From the NCBI GenBank assembly GCA_902632555.1, contig CACPCZ010000002.1:1-64000 (forward strand): DNA of 64,000 bases, given 5' to 3'. A model generated the notes under the pieces. It did not search any database. It was not told the origin of the DNA and saw nothing but the letters and a program-made list of their open reading frames with translations. A program made the position numbers and the translations under genes. This document shows positions 56,480 through 64,000 of this stretch, one piece after another. The DNA comes from an uncultured SAR86 cluster bacterium. Its GTDB lineage: Bacteria > Pseudomonadota > Gammaproteobacteria > Magnimaribacterales > D2472. The first letter of the stretch is position 1. Every line of letters begins with the position of its first letter.

Positions 56480-56770
56480 TTAATTACTAATTTTATCTTG
56501 TTTGGAGCCTTTCTTGGAGTCAGATTTAGAACTTTCTTTGGATTTATCGTTTTTGCGCGCATCTTTCGTGGATATATTCTTTTTTTTACCAGTTTTAAAG
56601 TCAGTTTCGTACCAGCCACTTCCTTTGAGTCTAAATGATGGTGCTGAAACTAGTTTTTTAAGACTTCTTTTTGAGCATTCTGGACAAACAATCATAGGCT
56701 CATCATTAATCTTTTGAATAACTTCAATTTGATGTTCACAATTAGAACATTTATAGTCATAAATCGGCAT
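56480..56770 (-). CDS. FmdB family zinc ribbon protein
   Basis: MPIYDYKCSNCEHQIEVIQKINDEPMIVCPEC; Ser/Lys-rich tail. Confidence 0.95.
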   Translation of the reverse strand: MPIYDYKCSNCEHQIEVIQKINDEPMIVCPECSKRSLKKLVSAPSFRLKGSGWYETDFKTGKKKNISTKDARKNDKSKESSKSDSKKGSKQDKISN

Positions 56771-56801
56771 ATTTCTATAAAAAAAGATAAAATTATAAAC
56801 T

Positions 56802-58082
56802 ATGTTATTTTCAAAGCTACTTTTACCAACTTTAAAAGATGCACCTCAAGAGGCTGAAGTAGTTAGTCATAAGTTAATGTTACGTGCTGGGATGATTAAA
56901 AAAGTTGCCTCAGGAATATATACATGGCTTCCACTTGGGCTAAAGGTCCTTAAAAAAATAGAAAATATTGTTAGAGAGGAAATGGATGCATCTGGTGCTC
57001 AAGAAGTTTACATGCCAATGGTGCAACCTAAAGAATTATGGGATGAAACAAAAAGATGGGAAAAGATGGGACCAGAGCTTTTAAGAATCCAGGACAGACA
57101 TGAAAGAGATTTTTGTCTAGGGCCAACCCATGAAGAGGTAATCACAGATATTATCAGAGATAATGTAAAAAGTTATAAAGAACTACCGCTAAATATATAT
57201 CAAATACAAACGAAATTTAGAGATGAAGTACGTCCAAGATATGGAATTATGAGGGGAAGAGAATTTCTAATGAAAGACTCTTATAGTTTCAATATTGATG
57301 AAGAATCGCTTCAGGATACATACCTTACTATGCGTAATACTTATAAAAAAGTTTTGGAGCGAATTGGTCTAGATTATAAGATTTCTGCTGCAGACTCTGG
57401 TGCAATTGGTGGAGACAGCTCTGAAGAATTTCATGTCTTAGCAGAAAATGGAGAAGATACTATTGCTATTAGTGACTCATCAGAGTTTGCAATAAATACT
57501 GAGCTTTTATTAAAAGATGGTGAAGAGATAAATTCACTAGAAGGAAAGCCTTCACCAGATGGAAAAGGCACAATTCATATTAAAAAAGGCATTGAAGTTG
57601 GGCATATTTTTAAACTTGGAAAACTTTATGCTGAATCTATGAAAGCTAACGTACTAAATGCTGATGGCAAAGCATCCACATTACACATGGGATGCTACGG
57701 TATTGGTGTATCAAGGCTGGTAGCCGCCGCCATAGAACAAAATCATGATGAAAATGGAATTATTTGGCCGCATAGTATTGCTCCGTTTGATATTAATATA
57801 ATTGCAATAGGTTTTGATAAAGATAAAAAAATTTCATCTGCATCACTAAAATTGTATGAAGATCTGACTGATATGGGTTATGACGTTCTGCTTGATGATA
57901 GAAAAGATGGTTACGGCGCAAAAATGAAAGATTCCGAGCTTATAGGAATTCCTTTAAATATAATTATCGGAAAGTCATTTTTAGATAAGCAAGAAATTGA
58001 ATTAAGAGGAAGGGATGGACAAACATCTTCCAATCCAATTGATGATATTAAAACAATACTAGATTTTTTTAAAAATAAATAA
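56802..58082 (+). CDS. proS: Prolyl-tRNA synthetase lacking the INS editing domain
   Basis: LPLGLKVLKKIENIVREEMDASGAQEVYMP...FRDEVRPRYGIMRGREFLMKD...GCYGIGVSRLVAAAIEQ; 426 aa. Confidence 0.97.
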   Translation: MLFSKLLLPTLKDAPQEAEVVSHKLMLRAGMIKKVASGIYTWLPLGLKVLKKIENIVREEMDASGAQEVYMPMVQPKELWDETKRWEKMGPELLRIQDRHERDFCLGPTHEEVITDIIRDNVKSYKELPLNIYQIQTKFRDEVRPRYGIMRGREFLMKDSYSFNIDEESLQDTYLTMRNTYKKVLERIGLDYKISAADSGAIGGDSSEEFHVLAENGEDTIAISDSSEFAINTELLLKDGEEINSLEGKPSPDGKGTIHIKKGIEVGHIFKLGKLYAESMKANVLNADGKASTLHMGCYGIGVSRLVAAAIEQNHDENGIIWPHSIAPFDINIIAIGFDKDKKISSASLKLYEDLTDMGYDVLLDDRKDGYGAKMKDSELIGIPLNIIIGKSFLDKQEIELRGRDGQTSSNPIDDIKTILDFFKNK

Positions 58083-58108
58083 TCTTGCCAATTGTCTATA
58101 AAACTTAC

Positions 58109-58360
58109 TTAATTCAATAACTCTAATAGATTATTTTTTTCATGAAGACTATGCAAATCATCACATCCACCAATGTGATGTTCATCAAACCAAATTTGAG
58201 GAACAGAAGTTTTACCAGCCTTTAATGCCATTTCGGCTCTTAGTTTAGAATTGAAATCTACAGAAATTTCCTTGTATGGGATTCCTAATTTTTTGAGCAA
58301 TCCTTTAGCTTTATAACAATATGGACAAGTTTTTGTTGTATAAACGACTACCTGTTTCAC
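58109..58360 (-). CDS. grxC: Glutaredoxin 3
   Basis: VVYTTKTCPYCYKAKGLLKKLG...TSVPQIWFDEHHIGGCDDL. Confidence 0.96.
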   Translation of the reverse strand: MKQVVVYTTKTCPYCYKAKGLLKKLGIPYKEISVDFNSKLRAEMALKAGKTSVPQIWFDEHHIGGCDDLHSLHEKNNLLELLN

Positions 58361-58363
58361 TAC

Positions 58364-59542
58364 TTATATTCTTTTTATAATAGTTGCATTTGCAGTTCCG
58401 CCACCTTCGCATATTGCTTGTAATCCATATGTTGACTCTCTTCTTTCCATTTCATGCAATAGAGTTGTCATAAGCTTTGCGCCGGTCGCTCCAAGAGGAT
58501 GACCTAAAGCCATTGCTCCACCGTTAACATTAAGTTTTGATTTATCAGCTTTTAGATCATGTGCCCAGGCAAGTGGAACTGGAGCAAAAGCTTCATTTAC
58601 TTCATATAGATCTATATCTTCAATAGTAAGGTTAGCAGCCTCTAGGGCTTTATGAGAAGCAGGAATAGGCCCTGTCAACATAAACACTGGGTCATCGCCA
58701 ACGACTGAAATTGAAACAATTTCAGCTCTAGGATTAGATTGAATTTTCTTTAATCCTGCATCATTGCAAATCATAACAGCTGCTGCTCCATCAGTGATTT
58801 GACTAGCGTTTCCAGCTGTAATGACTCCACCTTCAGTGACAGGATTTAATCCAGCTAGTTTGTCTAAACTAGCATCAAATCTTATTCCCTCATCAGCTAT
58901 AACCATTTCATTTATACCTTCTGCATTCTTTCCTTCTACTGGAAGTATTTCTCTGTCAAAATATTTTGATTCTGTAGCATTCGAAGCTTTTTGATGACTC
59001 TCAAGGGCAAATTTATCTAAATCTTCACGAGATAAATTCCACTTCTCAGCTACAAGCTCAGCTCCTGTAAATTGAGAAAAGAAAACACCGGGATATCTTT
59101 CTTTCATTCCATCTGAATCAAATGGTAATCCGTGACCCGCATTATATCCATCTGTAACTGCAGCTCCTATTGGCACCATTGACATAACTTCTACACCTCC
59201 TCCAATAACAATATCCTGAGTTCCAGACATAACTGCTTGAATCGCAAAATGGATTGCTTGCTGAGATGAACCACATTGTCTATCTACTGAAGTACCAGGA
59301 ACTGATTCAGGATAAGATGATGATAAAACTGAATTTCTTGCAACATTTCCTGATTGTGCGCCTACTTGATCTACACAACCAAAAATAACATCATCGACTA
59401 AAGCCGGATCCATATCCAGCCTTGTAACAAGCTCATCTAAAACTTTAGCGCCTAAATCAGCAGGATGCCACAAACTTAGTTTTCCGTCTCTTTTTCCACC
59501 AGCAGTCCTTACTGCTTCTACGATATATGCTTTCTCGGCCAT
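58364..59542 (-). CDS. Acetyl-CoA acetyltransferase (thiolase)
   Basis: VDRQCGSSQQAIHFA; GGAMALGHPLGATGAKLM; CEGGGTANATII. Confidence 0.96.
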   Translation of the reverse strand: MAEKAYIVEAVRTAGGKRDGKLSLWHPADLGAKVLDELVTRLDMDPALVDDVIFGCVDQVGAQSGNVARNSVLSSSYPESVPGTSVDRQCGSSQQAIHFAIQAVMSGTQDIVIGGGVEVMSMVPIGAAVTDGYNAGHGLPFDSDGMKERYPGVFFSQFTGAELVAEKWNLSREDLDKFALESHQKASNATESKYFDREILPVEGKNAEGINEMVIADEGIRFDASLDKLAGLNPVTEGGVITAGNASQITDGAAAVMICNDAGLKKIQSNPRAEIVSISVVGDDPVFMLTGPIPASHKALEAANLTIEDIDLYEVNEAFAPVPLAWAHDLKADKSKLNVNGGAMALGHPLGATGAKLMTTLLHEMERRESTYGLQAICEGGGTANATIIKRI

Positions 59543-59591
59543 AAAATAATTCCTATTAAATTAAGTAACAGGAATTATTGTACCAAAAAAA

Positions 59592-60599
59592 CTATTTAGA
59601 TTTTGAGGTTATATAAGAGGACCTTATTTCTTTGACAAGTTTATTTTTGACTTTTACATTTTCTTTTAGAAATTGACTGGCCTTTGTTTTACCCTGTCCA
59701 ATGCTTTCACCATCAAGCTTATAAAAAGCACCTGATTTCTCAACCAAGCCAAGTTTATTTCCAAAGTCTAAAATCTCACCTTCTTGATTTATACCAAGTC
59801 CGTACATAATTTGAAATTCGGCTTGTTTAAATGGTGGAGAGACTTTATTTTTAACAACCTTTACCCTAGTTTCATTACCAGTTACCTCATCGCCCTCTTT
59901 CACAGCACCTATTCTTCTGATATCTAATCTTACAGAAGAGTAAAACTTAAGAGCATTTCCACCTGTTGTAGTCTCTGGGCTTCCAAACATAACACCAATT
60001 TTCATTCTAATCTGATTAATAAAAACTACTGTTGCACCTGATCTTTGAATGTTGCCAGTTATCTTTCTGAGAGCTTGTGACATTAATCTAGCCTGAAGAC
60101 CTACATGGTGGTCACCCATCTCACCCTCAATTTCAGCCCGAGGAACCAAAGCAGCAACAGAATCAATAATAACCAGGTCAACACTCTTAGACTTAACTAA
60201 CATATCAGCAACTTCTAAAGCCTGTTCGCCTGTATCAGGCTGAGACAAAAGGAGTTCATCAACATTAACACCAAGTTTTTCTGCATATTGAGGATCCAAC
60301 GCATGTTCAGCATCAATGAATGCGCATGTACCTCCTTCTTTTTGGCATTGAGCAATAATTTGAAGCGTTAAAGTTGTTTTACCTGAAGATTCTGGTCCAT
60401 ATATTTCAGTTACCCTGCCTTTTGGAATTCCGCCGATTCCAAGAGCAATATCTAGACCGAGTGAACCTGTTGAAATTGAGGGAATATCAAGATTTTCTCT
60501 ATCACCCATTCTCATAACAGTTCCTTTACCGAAATGATTATCTATATCATTTATTGTGTCTTTAAGAGACTTTCCAGTTGTATCTTTTGATTTAGGCAT
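59592..60599 (-). CDS. recA: Recombinase A
   Basis: [20 protein letters not shown]...[26 protein letters not shown]. Confidence 0.99.
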   Translation of the reverse strand: MPKSKDTTGKSLKDTINDIDNHFGKGTVMRMGDRENLDIPSISTGSLGLDIALGIGGIPKGRVTEIYGPESSGKTTLTLQIIAQCQKEGGTCAFIDAEHALDPQYAEKLGVNVDELLLSQPDTGEQALEVADMLVKSKSVDLVIIDSVAALVPRAEIEGEMGDHHVGLQARLMSQALRKITGNIQRSGATVVFINQIRMKIGVMFGSPETTTGGNALKFYSSVRLDIRRIGAVKEGDEVTGNETRVKVVKNKVSPPFKQAEFQIMYGLGINQEGEILDFGNKLGLVEKSGAFYKLDGESIGQGKTKASQFLKENVKVKNKLVKEIRSSYITSKSK

Positions 60600-60610
60600 A
60601 ATTAGCTCCT

Positions 60611-60630
60611 TACTGTATATTTATACAGTA
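60611..60630. promoter_or_regulatory. LexA (SOS) operator upstream of recA
   Basis: TACTGTATATTTATACAGTA, near-perfect palindromic gammaproteobacterial SOS box, 11 nt from the recA start codon. Confidence 0.92.
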
Positions 60631-60706
60631 TAAGTTAAATTTTAATTTTTTTAAACACTTTTATGTAAATTTAAATATTAGTAGGTTAAAATCTCATTTC
60701 CAAATT

Positions 60707-61309
60707 ATGGCATACGTTGTAACAGAATCATGCATTAAATGTAAGTACACTGACTGTGTAGAGGTTTGTCCTGTTGATTGTTTTTATGAGGGACCTGAAT
60801 TTTTAGTAATTCATCCCGATGAATGTATTGATTGTGGTTTATGTGAACCAGAGTGTCCAATTGAAGCAATATATGCTGATGATGAACTTCCTGAAAATCA
60901 GATTGAATTTATTGAAATCAATGCAAAATTAGCCGATGTTTATGAAAATATTACTGAAGCTAAAGACGCTCTTCCTGATGCTGAAAATTTCAAGGATATT
61001 GAAGAAAAAGTACATTTTTTAAACATTGAAGTAGCTACAGAAGATTCTGATACTGAGATAAAATCCAATAACATTTTGCTATACGATAATGGGGAAATAG
61101 TTTTAAATAATTCAAAATTCAAAATCGACGAACTTTCAACAGTTGATAACATAATTTTTGAAAATACATTACTAGATAATTTAAAAAAAGACGAGGTTGT
61201 GTACCTGGATGTTGAAGGTAAGGCATACCACGAGTGGGCAATGAAGATTATGGAATTTCTTCAAAAAAATCAGTTTTCTAACGTTCAGATTAGAACTTTA
61301 AAAAATTAA
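60707..61309 (+). CDS. fdxA: 7Fe ferredoxin (FdxA-like) with about 85-aa extra C-terminal domain resembling ExbD/TolR
   Basis: [55 protein letters not shown]; extension [15 protein letters not shown]...[35 protein letters not shown]. Confidence 0.93.
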   Translation: MAYVVTESCIKCKYTDCVEVCPVDCFYEGPEFLVIHPDECIDCGLCEPECPIEAIYADDELPENQIEFIEINAKLADVYENITEAKDALPDAENFKDIEEKVHFLNIEVATEDSDTEIKSNNILLYDNGEIVLNNSKFKIDELSTVDNIIFENTLLDNLKKDEVVYLDVEGKAYHEWAMKIMEFLQKNQFSNVQIRTLKN

Positions 61310-62017
61310 ATTTAAGCCAGCAATAAAGATAAGTCCTGAGAAAAAGCACATTAGATATTCGTTATATTTATCGACTAAGTTAGATATAAGTTTTGGCATT
61401 AAATATAAAGATATAAGACAACCTATTCCAAAGGGTATCAGGGTTAAAAAATTTAACTCGGCAACAGCTTCAATTATCAATCTATATTGACCCAATGTAA
61501 CTAATATTGCACTACCAGAAATTCCTGGTACTAAGAAAAATGAGAAAGCTATAAAGCCGATTAATGTCAAAAATAAAATATTACTGCTTATTTCAAGATT
61601 AGGCACTAGATTAATTGCATAACCAAATATAAGACCTGTGCTAATGAATAATAATATGTTTTTGTTAATAGATATAAAGTCCTTCACAATAAATAAGCTT
61701 ATAATTATCATGATTATTGCAAGAAAGGTCTCAAATAAATCGTTAAAGTTTGTATAAAAAAACAAAACTAATTTTGAGAAAAAAATGACGGTAAATGCCA
61801 TTGATGAAATCAATAGTAGCAATAAATCTAAATGAAATCTTGAAGAAATTTCTGATAAATTACCTGAAAAATTCTTTATTCTTATATTTGATAATATTTT
61901 TATGATTTTGGTGTAGATTCCAAATGCTACTGCGATTGTTGATCCAGATATCCCAGGTAATAATTCAGCAATACCAATAAAAAATCCTGAAACAAAAAAT
62001 CTCAATCTTTCATTCAT
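61298..62017 (-). CDS. DUF368 family membrane protein (undecaprenyl phosphate translocase-like)
   Basis: [45 protein letters not shown]. Confidence 0.9.
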   Translation of the reverse strand: MNERLRFFVSGFFIGIAELLPGISGSTIAVAFGIYTKIIKILSNIRIKNFSGNLSEISSRFHLDLLLLLISSMAFTVIFFSKLVLFFYTNFNDLFETFLAIIMIIISLFIVKDFISINKNILLFISTGLIFGYAINLVPNLEISSNILFLTLIGFIAFSFFLVPGISGSAILVTLGQYRLIIEAVAELNFLTLIPFGIGCLISLYLMPKLISNLVDKYNEYLMCFFSGLIFIAGLNLIF

Positions 62018-62691
62018 AAATCAGTGCCATCATTTGAAATCCCTGCCAACATTGGAACAAAAGATACATCATCAAATATCTTTTCCTCTACATGTTTGTC
62101 TTTTTTTGAAATAACTTTTAAAACTTGAGAGGTACCGCCAACTGGGATAACTAATTTTGCTTCGTTTTTTAAAATGTTTATAAGATCATCTGGATAAGAT
62201 CTTGGTGCTGCGGCACATAAAATGCCATCGTATTGGATTTTATTACTCCAGTCTGTATATCCGTCACCATGTTTAAATTTCACATTATGAATCTTTAAGT
62301 TTGATAGATTTTCACGAGATTTATAAACTAATGGTTTTATTCTTTCTATGGCATCAATTTCTTCACAAAAAAAAGAAAGTACTGCAGATTGATATCCACA
62401 TCCGGAACCTATCTCCAAAACTTTCTCAAATACTTTTCCCCTGGTGTTTGTATGAGATATTAATAATTCTGTCATTCTTGCAACAATGTATGGTTGTGAA
62501 ATTGTTTGTTGGTAGCCTATTGTGAGGGATCTATTTTCATATGCTCGAGATCTCAAGGCTTCGTCAACAAAGATATGTCTGGGTACCTGTGAAATTGCAT
62601 CGAGTACTCTAAAATCTTTAATTCCAAGATCAAGCAACTTCTCTATCATTTCCTCTCTTACTCTTCTAAATGTAAAACCAGAATTACTCAT
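62014..62691 (-). CDS. pcm: Protein-L-isoaspartate O-methyltransferase
   Basis: VPRHIFVDEALRSRAYENRSLTIGYQQTISQPYIVARMTELL...VLEIGSGCGYQSAVL. Confidence 0.97.
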   Translation of the reverse strand: MSNSGFTFRRVREEMIEKLLDLGIKDFRVLDAISQVPRHIFVDEALRSRAYENRSLTIGYQQTISQPYIVARMTELLISHTNTRGKVFEKVLEIGSGCGYQSAVLSFFCEEIDAIERIKPLVYKSRENLSNLKIHNVKFKHGDGYTDWSNKIQYDGILCAAAPRSYPDDLINILKNEAKLVIPVGGTSQVLKVISKKDKHVEEKIFDDVSFVPMLAGISNDGTDL

Positions 62692-63433
62692 TTATTATTT
62701 TTGATAAAGGATCGATGAAGGAATCAGAATTAAGGGAATAATCAAGGACTGATAGTGAGATAAATCCATTTTTTATTGACTCAGCATCAGTATCTAAATC
62801 CTCTGAAATAGGTTCACCAGAATAATTATAACGATATCTTTTCTTATTTTTTTCATCAGAAGCTAAGCATATTGGTTTTGGTGGAACTCCTCTTTTTGAA
62901 ACAACAGTGGCTTTAATTCCTTTGTACTCATTTTTAGAAATGTCTGGAAAATTAATATTTATAACCTTACCTTTAAATTCTTCAAAGTTATCAACAATCT
63001 TATGTATTATTTCAATAGACTTATTAGAAATAAATTCCAAATCTTTTGCTTCATAGGATGCTACTGATATAGCTATTGGTGGATATTTTAGATTTCTTCC
63101 TCCAACTGCTGCACCAACAGTTCCTGAATATAAAACATCGTTACCAATATTTGCTCCGTGATTAATGCCTGATATGACTATATCAAATTCAAAATCAACA
63201 ATACTTAATAAACCAAAGTATGTGCAATCTGCGGGCGTGCCATCAACCGCAAATACTTTATCTGATACTTGTTCAATCTCTATTTCTTTCAAGTAAGAAA
63301 TTGCTGCGCTCATCCCGCTGCAATTATTTTTTGGAGCAATTATCCATACATCATGATCTTTTGAGAGTTTTTCATAAAGATATTTAATATTCTTTGCATC
63401 AAAACCATCGTCATTCGTCAATAAAATTTTCAT
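62684..63433 (-). CDS. surE: 5'-nucleotidase SurE
   Basis: MKILLTNDDGFDAKNIKYL...APKNNCSGMSAAIS...VISGINHGANIGNDVLYSGTVGAA. Confidence 0.98.
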   Translation of the reverse strand: MKILLTNDDGFDAKNIKYLYEKLSKDHDVWIIAPKNNCSGMSAAISYLKEIEIEQVSDKVFAVDGTPADCTYFGLLSIVDFEFDIVISGINHGANIGNDVLYSGTVGAAVGGRNLKYPPIAISVASYEAKDLEFISNKSIEIIHKIVDNFEEFKGKVININFPDISKNEYKGIKATVVSKRGVPPKPICLASDEKNKKRYRYNYSGEPISEDLDTDAESIKNGFISLSVLDYSLNSDSFIDPLSKIINE

Positions 63434-64000
63434 AATGAAGTCCTTAAGTTAACAGAACTCTGCACTGCTATTGCCTTGTTTCGACCTATAATTCCAATTT
63501 TCTCTGAAGTTGTAGCTTTTAAACCTATTTTTTCTTCTGGAATTTTTAAAATTTTCGATAAAGATTTTAAAACCTTATCTCTATGTGGATCTAGCTTGGG
63601 TTGTTCACATATTATGGTAGCGTCAACGTTATAGATCTCTAGATTTTTCTTTTTAATACTTTCTAAGCAAAAATTTATAATTTCTTTGCTATCAATATCT
63701 TTATTGAGTGGGTCTTTATCTGAAAAATATTTTCCTATATCACCAAGACCCGAAGCACCAAGAATTGAATCAGCTATTGAATGAAGTAAAACATCACCAT
63801 CAGAATGAGCTATGATCTTGAATTCACAATCAAGAAAATATCCACCTAGGATAATTCCTTTACCCTCCTCATATCTATGAAGATCAAATCCTGTTCCTGT
63901 TCTGGTATTAAATTTATTTAATAAATCTAAATCAGACTCTTCAGTAATTTTTATATTAGATCTTCTTCCTAAAATTTTAGACGAAGCCAAACCCGTATGT
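63430..64000 (-). CDS. ispDF: Partial bifunctional IspD-IspF (IspDF) enzyme; IspF complete, IspD C-terminus at window edge
   Basis: RTGTGFDLHRYEEGKGIILGGYFLDCEFKIIAHSDGDVLLHSIADSILGA preceded in frame by HTGLASSKILGRRSNIKITEESDLDLLNKF; open to the edge. Confidence 0.85.
   Translation of the reverse strand, partial: HTGLASSKILGRRSNIKITEESDLDLLNKFNTRTGTGFDLHRYEEGKGIILGGYFLDCEFKIIAHSDGDVLLHSIADSILGASGLGDIGKYFSDKDPLNKDIDSKEIINFCLESIKKKNLEIYNVDATIICEQPKLDPHRDKVLKSLSKILKIPEEKIGLKATTSEKIGIIGRNKAIAVQSSVNLRTSL

Overview
AT-rich, gene-dense bacterial chromosomal window. The gene order is gammaproteobacterial; the compact, low-GC style suggests a streamlined marine lineage such as SAR86, which is an inference. 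No phage, IS element or CRISPR array was seen. Housekeeping blocks: rpsP-rimM-trmD; Ni-SOD locus; groESL; ampG/ampD; ispH-lspA-ileS-ribF-murJ; sdhCDAB-sucAB-lpd-sucCD; der-bamB-yfgM-hisS-ispG-rodZ-rlmN-ndk; iscRSUA-fdx-iscX; purC-bamC-dapA; tRNA-Lys; cpoB-pal-tolBARQ-ybgC-[nuclease]-yebC-aspS; proS; recA; an fdxA fusion; pcm-surE-ispDF. Points most worth a second look: (1) a 7Fe ferredoxin fused to a C-terminal domain that looks like the ExbD/TolR periplasmic domain; (2) a small PD-(D/E)XK, Hjc-like nuclease sitting where ruvCAB normally lies between yebC and ybgC; (3) a ribosomal protein S16 gene with a long acidic repeat tail broken by an apparent 1-nt slip; (4) an isc operon lacking hscBA although IscU keeps its LPPIK motif; (5) an apparently leaderless iscR; (6) a ProRS with the INS editing domain cleanly missing; (7) an acyltransferase ORF whose conserved N-terminus has no canonical start codon. 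All homology calls are from reading the sequences; no database search was run.
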